This document shows, piece by piece, positions 7,719 to 15,532 of a DNA stretch of 43,623 nt; the first letter of the stretch is position 1; the number at the start of each line of letters is the position of its first letter. The stretch is taken from positions 1 to 43,623 of the forward strand of contig URKX01000017.1 in the NCBI GenBank assembly GCA_900548545.1, read 5' to 3'. Position numbers and translations under genes: made by a program. This stretch comes from an uncultured Oscillospiraceae bacterium. Its GTDB lineage: Bacteria > Bacillota > Clostridia > Oscillospirales > Acutalibacteraceae. Below the pieces are notes generated by a model. It made no database searches and was not told where the DNA came from. It worked only from the letters and a program-made list of their open reading frames with translations.

Positions 7719-10598
7719 TTATTTGTTGTCGCTGTTATACTGCTGGATATTGTCCGGGAAGTTGAAGTGATAGGTGTTTACATACCAAGTACCCAGGCCG
7801 TTGTTGGCCTCCCCATAGTTGCCAAAGAAGAACACCTTGCACTCGGCCAAGCGGCGGTACACCAATCCGGGATACACCACGCCGTTGGCAGAGTTCCACT
7901 GGAGGATATTATTTGCTACCACGGTGGAATCCGCCCAGGAAAGGTCATGGGCACGGCCGTCCTGCAGCTGGACATAGCCAGCAGGCATCCAGCCCACTTT
8001 GCCGTCGGAGGTGGTCACATGGTACCACACCTCCTGCTGGGTGGATGTGCGGGCGGCTTGGTAACTATCCACCGTCACTTTCGTGTTGAGCGCCACGGTG
8101 CCTACCTTTTTGCTGGTGGAAGCCGACTGATACAGGATCCCATCCGACACATTCAGAACGCCTGTTACCGGGCTGCTCTCGGAAATCCCGGTGGGGTCTA
8201 CCGCATTGAGTATGGCACGGCAGAACCCATAATTTTCGCTCAGCGTCCCAGGGCCGCAGTTGTACACAAAACTGGTCAGGGCGTCAAACTGGGCCTGGCT
8301 CATTTTTATGTTGTAACGCTGGCGGAAACTCTCCACAGCAGAGGCATAGCTCCCCTTATTCACCGTGCTCACAAGATGGGCATAGGCCTCTCCGGACGTG
8401 AGGTTGTTGTAGAAGGGGATATGCTTGCCTACCACGTATCCATGCCCCACAGTGGGGTTGCCAGGAGCCAACTTGTCATCCTCGATCTCAGGGAGAAACC
8501 CTTCAAAGTTTGCCAGGATCTTGATGATCTCCCCGCTGGCCCGCCGGGTGTCATTTGTGGCGGTGGTGGAGGACACCGCGCTGGAAGTCACCTGCACGGT
8601 AAACTCATAGGAATCTGAAGACATAGAGCCACCAGAACTGGTACTGGAGGTGGCCCGGATCGTGTAAGTGCCCGCCGCCTGGAACGCCACCGGGTAAGTG
8701 AAGACCCGCACGGTGTTGGTGGGTAGGCCATAGCTGGACACATGGCTCTCTGTTGTATAGGTTTGGGTGGTCCAACCACCGGTGGCAGGGCCGCTGGTGA
8801 TCTCAAAATGCACAGCCGCTTTACCGGTGTCGGTGATGGCCGTCAGGTTGAACGTCTGGCCCAAGCCCACGATGTTCCCCTCGGCATAGGCAAAGCGCAC
8901 CGCCTGGGGTGACTGCACCGTGACGGTACAGGTAGCTGAGGTATTTTGCCCGTCGGTAAAGGTGATGGTGGCCGTGCCAGGCTTGGCGCCGTAGATCATG
9001 GCCATCTGGGTCGTGCTGCCATAGGGGATGGTATAGGCCACATAGGCAACGCTGGGATCGCTGCTCTGCCACTTCATGGCGCTGATATTCTCACTGACAG
9101 AGCCATCCAAACGGACGCTCTGGTACTGGGCAAGGCTCAAGCTGCTGGAGCTGAGCTTGGCTCCGCTGGCAACGCCCGGGTCCTCATTACCACCATCGTA
9201 AACCACCACATAGTCCGGGTGGACATAGCCTGTAACGCCGCCCTGGGTCTTTACGCCCAGCCACCCATTGCTTTCAATGGAGGTGATGGTCAACAGGGCG
9301 CCTGTGGCCAGGGTGGTGACCGCATCGTAGGTGGTTCCCGGGCCGGAACGCAGGTTCAAACCGTTGTCCGCGGTGACCTTCACCTGCTGGCCCACCTGGA
9401 AACCGGAGGGATCGGGGTCTTCCGGCTCCTCGGGGTCTTCCGAAGGACCGGAAACCACGGTGACATACTCGCCGCTGACATACCCCACCAAGCCGCTGCC
9501 GGTACGCACTTGCAGCCAGCCGTTGCTCTCCACCTTCAGCACGGTGAGCTGGGAGCCCTTGGGCACGCCGCCGATAATATTGCCACTCTGGCTGGAATCC
9601 GGGCTGGAGCGCAGGTTCAAGCCGCCGTCCGCGGTGACCTGCACAATGCAGCCCACTTCCACAGGGGCAGAAACTGGGTCGGCCGCTTCCGCGATATGCT
9701 CATAGGCCCAATGGCCGGAGGGCACATCCACAAACTCCTGGGTACCGGCATCGGAAGCAAATCCGTCGCCGGTGCGCTCCAGGGCTTTATTCAAAATGGG
9801 AGTCGCTTGGGCCCGGGTAATGTTGGCATCCGGCCGGAAGGTATTGTCCTCAAAGCCGGAGATCCATCCCTTGCCCACAGCCGCGTTGATGTACCCCACC
9901 GCCCAGTGGCTGCCCACGTCGGAAAAGCTGTTGGAAGCACCGCTGGTCAGCCCAAAACACTTGCACACAGCCGTGACAAATTCCGCGCGGGTCACCTGGT
10001 TGTTGGGTTGGTAAGTACCGTCTTCATAGCCGCTGAGGACATCCAGGTACACCAGGGTATTCACCGCTTTGGCGTACCAGGCGCCGGTGCTTACATCGCT
10101 GAAATAATTTTCCGAAACAGTCGGATAGGACGCCAGCAAGTTGTACAGGACTTGCGCCATTTCCGCCCGGGTCATAGCCCGGTCCGGGAAAAAGAGGGCG
10201 CCTTCCTCGCCGGACATATATGCATCGTGCCCACCCACTTTCAGCAAAGCGTTGGCGCCAAAGGGTTCCTCCTGGGTTTCCTCCAAAGATTCCCCTTCCA
10301 CAGGCTGGGAAGGCTCCTCCAGCTGGCTCTCCTCTGAAAGCTGGGAGGAAGAAGTTTCTTCGGAAGGTGTCTGGCTGCCCTCCTCCGATGGCTCAGAAGA
10401 AGGCTCTGGGGTTTCTGTGGATGTGGACTCTTCTTCCGCATGGGAAGAGCTCTCCTCCAGGGCCGATTCCACTTCGGAAACTGTCCCGGAAGAAGCAGGG
10501 GTTTGAGCGGCCAGCACTCCTGGTGCGGGCAAGATCAGCAGCAGCGCCAATAGCAGCGCCATCCATGCGGCGATGTTTCTTTTTCCCGTTTTTCCCAC
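7719..10598 (-). CDS. Secreted SLH-SH3-lysozyme (GH24) multidomain protein
   Basis: A 959-residue exported protein. Order: signal peptide (1-31, 'AAWMALLLALLLILPAPG'), Ser/Glu-rich linker (34-110), SLH repeats (about 119-155, 166-215, 225-273 plus a partial one near 289-307), SH3b domains (313-382 and 401-467), two beta-sandwich Ig-like regions (about 479-672), and a GH24 lysozyme-like region. The GH24 N-part (685-800) has 'NFEGF' with candidate catalytic Glu699, 'TVGHGY' and 'FDALTSFVYNCGPGTL'. A third SH3b domain lies at 810-878. The sequence 'ILQWNSANGVVYPGLVYRR' (about 897-915) looks like the missing GH24 C-part. SLH domains bind secondary wall polymers and GH24 cleaves peptidoglycan, so a wall-anchored autolysin is inferred. 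The start is GTG at 10598 with GGGAGG six bases upstream; a TTG 45 bp earlier has no RBS. Confidence 0.92.
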   Translation of the reverse strand: MGKTGKRNIAAWMALLLALLLILPAPGVLAAQTPASSGTVSEVESALEESSSHAEEESTSTETPEPSSEPSEEGSQTPSEETSSSQLSEESQLEEPSQPVEGESLEETQEEPFGANALLKVGGHDAYMSGEEGALFFPDRAMTRAEMAQVLYNLLASYPTVSENYFSDVSTGAWYAKAVNTLVYLDVLSGYEDGTYQPNNQVTRAEFVTAVCKCFGLTSGASNSFSDVGSHWAVGYINAAVGKGWISGFEDNTFRPDANITRAQATPILNKALERTGDGFASDAGTQEFVDVPSGHWAYEHIAEAADPVSAPVEVGCIVQVTADGGLNLRSSPDSSQSGNIIGGVPKGSQLTVLKVESNGWLQVRTGSGLVGYVSGEYVTVVSGPSEDPEEPEDPDPSGFQVGQQVKVTADNGLNLRSGPGTTYDAVTTLATGALLTITSIESNGWLGVKTQGGVTGYVHPDYVVVYDGGNEDPGVASGAKLSSSSLSLAQYQSVRLDGSVSENISAMKWQSSDPSVAYVAYTIPYGSTTQMAMIYGAKPGTATITFTDGQNTSATCTVTVQSPQAVRFAYAEGNIVGLGQTFNLTAITDTGKAAVHFEITSGPATGGWTTQTYTTESHVSSYGLPTNTVRVFTYPVAFQAAGTYTIRATSSTSSGGSMSSDSYEFTVQVTSSAVSSTTATNDTRRASGEIIKILANFEGFLPEIEDDKLAPGNPTVGHGYVVGKHIPFYNNLTSGEAYAHLVSTVNKGSYASAVESFRQRYNIKMSQAQFDALTSFVYNCGPGTLSENYGFCRAILNAVDPTGISESSPVTGVLNVSDGILYQSASTSKKVGTVALNTKVTVDSYQAARTSTQQEVWYHVTTSDGKVGWMPAGYVQLQDGRAHDLSWADSTVVANNILQWNSANGVVYPGLVYRRLAECKVFFFGNYGEANNGLGTWYVNTYHFNFPDNIQQYNSDNK

Positions 10599-10655
10599 GT
10601 TGGACCTCCCACAATCACAAAGGCTGTATGCCTGGTTTTTCAAAATACAACGTTT

Positions 10656-10684
10656 ATTATAGCGAAAATATTACAAAATTGCAA
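10656..10684 (-). promoter_or_regulatory. Promoter of the SLH/lysozyme gene
   Basis: On the minus strand TTGCAA (10679-10684) and a perfect TATAAT (10656-10661) are separated by 17 bp, about 58 bp before the GTG start. It supports that start over the upstream TTG. Confidence 0.8.
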
Positions 10685-10727
10685 CCTTTTGCCGAACATT
10701 TCCACTTTACCGCAGGAAAACCCAGAC

Positions 10728-10763
10728 AAAAAGAGGCCGCTGGGCAATGCCAGCAGCCTCTTA
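10728..10763 (-). terminator. Terminator of ackA
   Basis: AAGAGG-CCGCTGG (from 10731) pairs with the CCAGCAG-CCTCTT arm (to 10762). On the minus strand the stem is followed by TTTTT. Confidence 0.85.
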
Positions 10764-10783
10764 GAAACCTATGTTTTTCCTGC

Positions 10784-11992
10784 TTACGCTTTCTCCACCA
10801 GGGCTTTGGTATCCCGGGCAATGACCAATTCCTCGTTGGTGGGGATGACATACACTTCCATGGAGGAATCGGGAGTGGAGATCTTGCCTTCCTTGCCGCG
10901 GACCATCTCCGCATTGAGGGCAGGATCCAGCTTTACGCCCAGGAAGGACAAATATTCGCAGACTACCTCACGGTGGTGGGCCTGATTCTCGCCCACACCA
11001 GCGGTAAAGACGATGGCGTCGCAGCCTCCCAGGGCCACCAAGTAGCCGCCGATGAACTTGGAGATCTGATATTCCAAAATGTCGTGGGCCAGCTGGGCGC
11101 GCTCGTTGCCTTCCGCGGCGGCTTTGGTCACGTCCCGGTCGTCGCTGGAAACACCGGAAATACCCAGCAGGCCGGACTTCTTATTCAAAATCTGATCCAT
11201 CTCGGAGGGGGTCAGGTGCTCCTTCTCCATGATGAAGGTGACCACGGAGGGATCCAGGGTACCGGTACGGCTGCCCATCATGAAGCCGTCCAGAGGGGTG
11301 AGGCCCATGCTGGTGTCAATGACCTTGCCGCCGTCGATGGCGGTGATGGAGGAACCGTTGCCCAGATGGCAGGTGATGAGCTTCAGGTCCTTGATATCCT
11401 TACCCATCAGCTGGGCGCAGCGGTGGCTCACGTACCGGTGGGAAGTGCCGTGGAAGCCATAGCGGCGGACAGCGTACTTCTCATAATACTCGTAAGGGAC
11501 GTTGAACATATAGGCCTTGGGGGGCATGGTGGCGTGGAAAGAGGTGTCGAACACCACCACTTCAGGGACCTGCTCGCCGAAAACTTCCCGGCAGGCGCGG
11601 ATACCCTGCACATGGGCCTTGTTGTGCAGAGGTGCCAGGGGGATCAGGCTTTCAATGTCCTCGATGACCTTTTCATCCACCAGCACAGACTCGTGGAACA
11701 GGGAGCCGCCCTGCACAATGCGGTGGCCCACAGCGGAGACTTCATCCAGGTTCTTGATGACACCATATTCCTCGTCGATCAGGGCGTTTTTCACCTGCAT
11801 AAAGGCAGCGGCATGGTCCAGCATATTCACGTTTTTCTGCAACTCACGGCCGTCGGCGGTCTTGTGGGTGAAGATGCCCCCGGGCATACCAATGCGCTCG
11901 CAGTTGCCTTTGCACACCATCTGTTCGTTGTCCATGTCAATGAGCTGGTACTTCAGAGAAGAACTGCCCGCGTTGATGACGAGAATTTTCAT
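10784..11992 (-). CDS. ackA: Acetate kinase
   Basis: AckA interconverts acetyl phosphate plus ADP with acetate plus ATP, the last energy-yielding step of acetate fermentation. The 402 residues are full length for the ASKHA family. Motifs: 'NAGSSSLKYQLID' near the N-terminus (phosphate 1 loop), 'GFHGTSHRYVS' mid-protein (substrate His/Arg region), 'ITCHLGNGSSI' (phosphate 2) and 'VFTAGVGENQ' (adenosine region). No pta gene lies beside it here. It is divergent from tmcAL, whose product uses acetate directly. It has its own promoter at 12167-12195 and a good terminator, so it is a single-gene unit. Confidence 0.98.
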   Translation of the reverse strand: MKILVINAGSSSLKYQLIDMDNEQMVCKGNCERIGMPGGIFTHKTADGRELQKNVNMLDHAAAFMQVKNALIDEEYGVIKNLDEVSAVGHRIVQGGSLFHESVLVDEKVIEDIESLIPLAPLHNKAHVQGIRACREVFGEQVPEVVVFDTSFHATMPPKAYMFNVPYEYYEKYAVRRYGFHGTSHRYVSHRCAQLMGKDIKDLKLITCHLGNGSSITAIDGGKVIDTSMGLTPLDGFMMGSRTGTLDPSVVTFIMEKEHLTPSEMDQILNKKSGLLGISGVSSDDRDVTKAAAEGNERAQLAHDILEYQISKFIGGYLVALGGCDAIVFTAGVGENQAHHREVVCEYLSFLGVKLDPALNAEMVRGKEGKISTPDSSMEVYVIPTNEELVIARDTKALVEKA

Positions 11993-12112
11993 GTTCCTGA
12001 TCTTTCCTTTCCAAATCTGTTCCTATTGGTAACCATCCCGGCAGGACAAAGCGCCTCAAAACGCGCCGGATGCCTTGAGGGACGTTTTCCAAAAGTTTGT
12101 TTTCCCCAGCCC

Positions 12113-12141
12113 TTGTATTCTGCGGGCTGTTCCTGTAAAAT
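12113..12141 (+). promoter_or_regulatory. Promoter of tmcAL
   Basis: TTGTAT (12113-12118) and TAAAAT (12136-12141) are separated by 17 bp on the plus strand. It faces the ackA promoter, which lies to its right. Confidence 0.55.
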
Positions 12142-12166
12142 AAGTACAAAATAAGGATGCAGTCCC

Positions 12167-12195
12167 ATTTTAGAACATTTCTCAGTCAAATTCAA
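12167..12195 (-). promoter_or_regulatory. Promoter of ackA
   Basis: On the minus strand TTGAAT (12190-12195) and TAAAAT (12167-12172) are separated by 17 bp. The predicted start near 12160 lies close to the predicted tmcAL start, so the two transcription units would overlap by their 5' ends. Confidence 0.6.
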
Positions 12196-12221
12196 GAGTT
12201 TCGGAGGAAAATGCAGGAGAA

Positions 12222-13403
12222 ATGAAAATTTCCGCCATTATTTGTGAGCTCAACCCCCTTCACAGCGGCCATCAAGCCCTATTTTCCCACGCCAAATCCC
12301 GTTTTGACGGCTTAGTGTGCATCCTTTCCGGCAACTACGTCCAGCGAGGGGAACCGGCGATCCTGGACAAATGGGCGCGCACCCGCCTGGCCCTCTCCTC
12401 CGGGGCCGACCTGGTGCTGGAACTACCCCTCCCCTGGGCGATGGCTGGCGCAGAGCGCTTTGCCACAGGAGGTGTTGCCCTAGCCCGCTCCCTGGGAATA
12501 GTGGACACCCTTTTATTTGGCAGCGAGGCGGAGGACCTTAAAGCCCTGTGGGACTTGGCAACCCTGTTGGACTCCCCTGCCTTCCCCCAAGCTCTGGAGG
12601 CCACCGACGCCACCCTCCCCTTTGCCCAGCGGCGTCAACAGACGGCGGCACAGCTGATTGGAGAGGAAACTGCCTCCCTGCTGGAGCGTCCCAATTGTAT
12701 TTTGGGGGTGGAATATGTAAAGGCTCTGCGCAGGCAAGGCGGCATCATGGACGTGGAGGTATTTCCCCGGCTGGGGGCAGGCCACGATGTACCAGACCGC
12801 GAGGGGCTGCTCCTGTCTGCCAGCCACGCCCGGGAATTGCTGGTACAAGGGGCTGACTTGACAGGACGCCTGCCGGAAGCCACACTGGCAGCTTGGCAGG
12901 TGCTTTTGGAAAAAGGCCAGTGCCCCGCCTCCCTGGAACGGCTGGAACGGGCCATTTTGTGTAAACTCCGGTCCCTGACCGTGGAGGACTTTGCCATGCT
13001 CCCCGACGTCAGCGAAGGGCTGGAATACCGGCTTTACAAGGCTGCCCGGCAGGCTGGGGGTCTGGAGGAGTTTTGGGACTTGGTGAAATCCAAACGGTAT
13101 CCCCTGGCGCGGATCCGCCGGCTGACCATGGCGGCGTTCCTGGGGCTTTCCAGGAACCTGCCGGAACTGCCTTGCTACTTGCGGGTACTGGGGATGACCC
13201 CTACAGGCCAGCGGATCTTGAAACAGGCACGGCCTATACTGCCTGTCGCCATCCGGCCGGGGGATTTCCAGCGCCTTGGCGGGGAAGCGCTCTCCCTTTT
13301 TGAGCTGGAAGCCCACGCGGACGACCTGTACGGCCTCAGCCTGCCCTCCCCCACACCTTGCGGCAGGGATTACACAGAAAGACTTCTCAAAATTGGATTT
13401 TAA
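12222..13403 (+). CDS. tmcAL: tRNA(Met) cytidine acetate ligase TmcAL
   Basis: TmcAL (YlbM) acetylates cytidine 34 of elongator tRNA-Met, activating acetate with ATP. The 393 residues are slightly shorter than the Bacillus protein (about 415). The nucleotidyltransferase HxGH motif is seen in 'CELNPLHSGHQ' (8-18), and 'SGNYVQRGEPAILDKWARTR' (36-55) is the family signature. 'GADLVLELPLPWAMAGAE' and 'FGSE' follow. The C-terminal half is helical and less conserved. AGGAG lies just before the ATG. It stands divergent from ackA, a neighbourhood often seen in Clostridia and biochemically sensible because both use acetate. The YrvL-like gene begins 20 bp downstream and is probably co-transcribed. Confidence 0.95.
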   Translation: MKISAIICELNPLHSGHQALFSHAKSRFDGLVCILSGNYVQRGEPAILDKWARTRLALSSGADLVLELPLPWAMAGAERFATGGVALARSLGIVDTLLFGSEAEDLKALWDLATLLDSPAFPQALEATDATLPFAQRRQQTAAQLIGEETASLLERPNCILGVEYVKALRRQGGIMDVEVFPRLGAGHDVPDREGLLLSASHARELLVQGADLTGRLPEATLAAWQVLLEKGQCPASLERLERAILCKLRSLTVEDFAMLPDVSEGLEYRLYKAARQAGGLEEFWDLVKSKRYPLARIRRLTMAAFLGLSRNLPELPCYLRVLGMTPTGQRILKQARPILPVAIRPGDFQRLGGEALSLFELEAHADDLYGLSLPSPTPCGRDYTERLLKIGF

Positions 13404-13423
13404 AAGAAGAAGGGAACGAAGGC

Positions 13424-13840
13424 ATGAAGGGACAAAAACAATGGAAAGACATCCTCATCTGCGCAGGTATCTTGATCGCGGCCACGTTCCTGGTGGCAGC
13501 GGTGTGCGGCCTGGTGTGCGCCATATTTATGGTACCCCTGGGTTTCCGCTATACAAGCCTGTGGGACATTGTTGTTTTCTTCTTCTGGGGCAGCGTCCTT
13601 TCCATCCCCCTTTCCTTGGCGGCAAAGGCCCTGCCGAACGCCCTCTGCTCCTTAGGAAGGCTCCCCCGCTGGGGCGCGCGCCTGGGGTACCTCTTTTTGG
13701 ACACACTGGCTACAGCCCTGGGCTTGGCTGTTGTAGACATTTTCCTGGACTCTGTTTCCGTCCCAGATCCTGCCTTGGTACTGGCAGGCGTCTTACTGGC
13801 ACTGCCAGGGCTGAAGGACGTGGGGAGGGCAACGCGCTAA
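13424..13840 (+). CDS. YrvL-like membrane protein
   Basis: A 138-residue protein with four predicted hydrophobic segments: about 9-35 ('ILICAGILIAATFLVAAVCG'), 45-65, 88-107 and 115-130. The stretch 'YTSLWDIVVFFFWGSVLSIP' and the C-terminal 'LDTLATALGLAVVDIF' plus 'DSVSV' fit the YrvL family. The Bacillus member is a membrane regulator linked to an extracytoplasmic sigma factor pathway; I would not transfer that role. The start was chosen at 13424, where the hydrophobic protein begins and an AAGAAGGG lies about 11 bases upstream. An earlier ATG at 13358 lies inside tmcAL. It probably shares the tmcAL transcript. Confidence 0.72.
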   Translation: MKGQKQWKDILICAGILIAATFLVAAVCGLVCAIFMVPLGFRYTSLWDIVVFFFWGSVLSIPLSLAAKALPNALCSLGRLPRWGARLGYLFLDTLATALGLAVVDIFLDSVSVPDPALVLAGVLLALPGLKDVGRATR

Positions 13841-13864
13841 CACATAAAATATTCCGAAAACACG

Positions 13865-13904
13865 AAAGGCATCTACCCTGCTGGCAGATGGACGCCTTTT
13901 CTCT
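13865..13904. terminator. Bidirectional terminator between the YrvL-like gene and rsmF
   Basis: AAAGG-CATCT pairs with AGATG-(GACG)-CCTTT, with a small bulge. The plus strand continues TTTTCTCTTT. The minus strand has a weaker T-rich tail. The genes converge here. Confidence 0.6.
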
Positions 13905-15233
13905 TTACAGATTTCTCAAGCCTTTGGGATAGTGGTTTTTCAGCCTGCCGCCGGAAGCTTTACCAAATCCCGTAGGCACACCGCCGGCACAAACCGCGAC
14001 GTATCCTTTCCCATCGCAGTCGATCTCCTCTCCGTGGAGGAACGCCGCAAGGGCCGGTGCGTCCCAAGGGAGATCCATGCTCTGGCGGCACTCCTCTTTG
14101 CGGGCCGATTGGAACACCGCGTGAGAGGGCTCCAGCCGCCGGCCCTTTTGCCGGGCAAATTCCACCCCGGCCCGAAGCACTCCCAGCCCGGAAAGCTCCG
14201 GCAGCCCCGGAGGCAGCAGGAACAGGCGGTCCCCGAAACGGGCCACTTCCTCCGGGAAGGGCACCGTGAACAGCTCTTCGAAAAGCTGCCGGGCTTCCCC
14301 TACCTCCCGAGGAGGAAGGGTCCCCGCAAAACGTCCCGCATAGCAGGGGTTCTCCCCCATCCGGCGGAACTTTGCCACAAAATGGCCCTCCCCGCCATCC
14401 ATGGGGTAGATGCGGCGCACAGGCAGCCCGTTTACCCCGGGGCGGCCAAAGGGCAGGTCCAGCGGCACCAGCTCAAACTCCGGATGGGCTGCCAAGAACC
14501 ACTCCACATTGTCCTCGTTTTCCTCTTTGGCAAAGGTACAGGTGGAATATGTGAGCGCGCCCCCTTCTTTTACCGCCAGGGCCGCGGAATCCAAAATGGC
14601 GCGCTGGCGCTGGGCACAGGCGGCCGGGCTTTCCGGCGTCCACTGGGAAACGGCTGCCGGGTCCCGGCGGAACATTCCCTCCCCGGAACAGGGGGCGTCT
14701 ACCAACACCCGGTCAAAAAAGCCCTGAAGCCCTTCGCACAGCCGCTGGGGATGGCAGGAGGACACCACGGCGTTGCGCACACCCAAACGCTCTACATTGG
14801 ACAGGAGGATCTGCGCCCGGCTCTTGACGATCTCGTTGCTCCACAGCAGCCCTTCCCCGCCCAGAAGCCCCGCGATCTGGGTGGACTTCCCCCCCGGCGC
14901 AGCACACAAGTCCAGCACCCGCTCTCCGGGTTGGGGATCCAACGCTGTCACAGCGGAACAGGCGGAGGGTTCCTGGACGTAGAACAGGCCAGCGTGATGG
15001 GCAGGCAGGCGGCCCACCCCTTCTTCCCCCCCGTTAAAGCGGTAGCTCAGGGGGGAAAACGCCGTAGGCTCTATGGGGAAGGGCAGCGCTTCCCACAGCT
15101 GGGCTTCCCCGCACTTTAGCGGGTTGCGGCGCAAGCCCCGGTGAGCCGTGCCCTGCCAGCACTCTAAAAAAGAGGGGTATTCCTCCCCTAAAAGGGTTCG
15201 CATCCCGTTCAAAAAGGCGCTGGGCAATTCCAT
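13905..15233 (-). CDS. RsmF/RsmB-like rRNA (cytosine-C5) methyltransferase
   Basis: A 442-residue NOL1/NOP2/sun family enzyme that transfers a methyl group from SAM to C5 of cytosine in rRNA. The SAM-binding motif is 'LDLCAAPGGKSTQIA' (about 108-122). Motif IV 'DAPCSGEGMFR' carries the conserved Pro-Cys, and 'YSTCTFAKEENE' carries the catalytic cysteine. The C-terminal part (about 300-442), with 'YVAVCAGGVPTGFGKA', resembles the PUA-like extension of RsmF (YebU) rather than RsmB, so the target is probably the 16S rRNA. GGAGG lies about seven bases upstream of the ATG. The exact modified base cannot be read from the sequence. Confidence 0.92.
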   Translation of the reverse strand: MELPSAFLNGMRTLLGEEYPSFLECWQGTAHRGLRRNPLKCGEAQLWEALPFPIEPTAFSPLSYRFNGGEEGVGRLPAHHAGLFYVQEPSACSAVTALDPQPGERVLDLCAAPGGKSTQIAGLLGGEGLLWSNEIVKSRAQILLSNVERLGVRNAVVSSCHPQRLCEGLQGFFDRVLVDAPCSGEGMFRRDPAAVSQWTPESPAACAQRQRAILDSAALAVKEGGALTYSTCTFAKEENEDNVEWFLAAHPEFELVPLDLPFGRPGVNGLPVRRIYPMDGGEGHFVAKFRRMGENPCYAGRFAGTLPPREVGEARQLFEELFTVPFPEEVARFGDRLFLLPPGLPELSGLGVLRAGVEFARQKGRRLEPSHAVFQSARKEECRQSMDLPWDAPALAAFLHGEEIDCDGKGYVAVCAGGVPTGFGKASGGRLKNHYPKGLRNL

Positions 15234-15315
15234 AAAATGCCTCCTTTTCCAAATTTTCCCCTGGATGAACGCCTCTCAACCTCACACACTAAGGTCGGAA
15301 AGGGGCGAAAGCATC

Positions 15316-15480
15316 ATGAACAACAAACAGAAATCTTTTGAAAACCGCCAAAACCAGCAGTCCCAGCCGGAGAACCAGAACCTCCGGCAGGAGATCCCTG
15401 ACCGCGGCGGCAAGAGCCAGTATCAGAATCCCGAAATGGACGGCAAAGCCTGCCGCCATCACAACAACGGCCAAAACTGA
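15316..15480 (+). CDS. Small Asn/Gln-rich hydrophilic protein
   Basis: An open frame of 54 codons beginning 'MNNKQKSFENRQNQQSQPEN'. It has many Asn, Gln, Lys and Arg, almost no hydrophobic residues, one Cys near the C-terminus and a His-His pair. A GGAAAGGGG stretch lies about ten bases upstream. It is divergent from rsmF and followed within 10 bp by a long GC-rich hairpin. Such small hydrophilic proteins are common and poorly described in Clostridia, and some are spore-associated, but I cannot assign a role. The low complexity makes homology hard to judge. It could be translated from the intergenic region or be fortuitous. Confidence 0.55.
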   Translation: MNNKQKSFENRQNQQSQPENQNLRQEIPDRGGKSQYQNPEMDGKACRHHNNGQN

Positions 15481-15489
15481 CGCGGCCCA

Positions 15490-15530
15490 TGGGAAAGCGC
15501 CCTCCACTGCCCGGTGGGGGGCGCTTTCCC
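15490..15530. terminator. Long GC-rich hairpin without a T-run
   Basis: GGGAAAGCGCC (15490-15500) is inverted exactly as GGCGCTTTCCC (15520-15530), with an inner CCAC/GTGG pairing. Neither side has a T-run. It separates the convergent small gene (ending 15480) and yitT (ending 15533), so a transcript barrier or RNA end-protecting structure is plausible. Confidence 0.6.
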
Positions 15531-15532
15531 GT

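Noticed and set aside
8946..10337. Plus-strand open frame antisense to the SLH repeats
   Set aside because: Mirror of the repeated SLH/SH3 coding sequence, with no independent evidence.
10220..12154. Plus-strand open frame of 644 codons antisense to ackA and the SLH gene
   Set aside because: It runs opposite two well-supported genes with clear families; the long openness follows from GC-rich codon positions, and its translation shows no domain.
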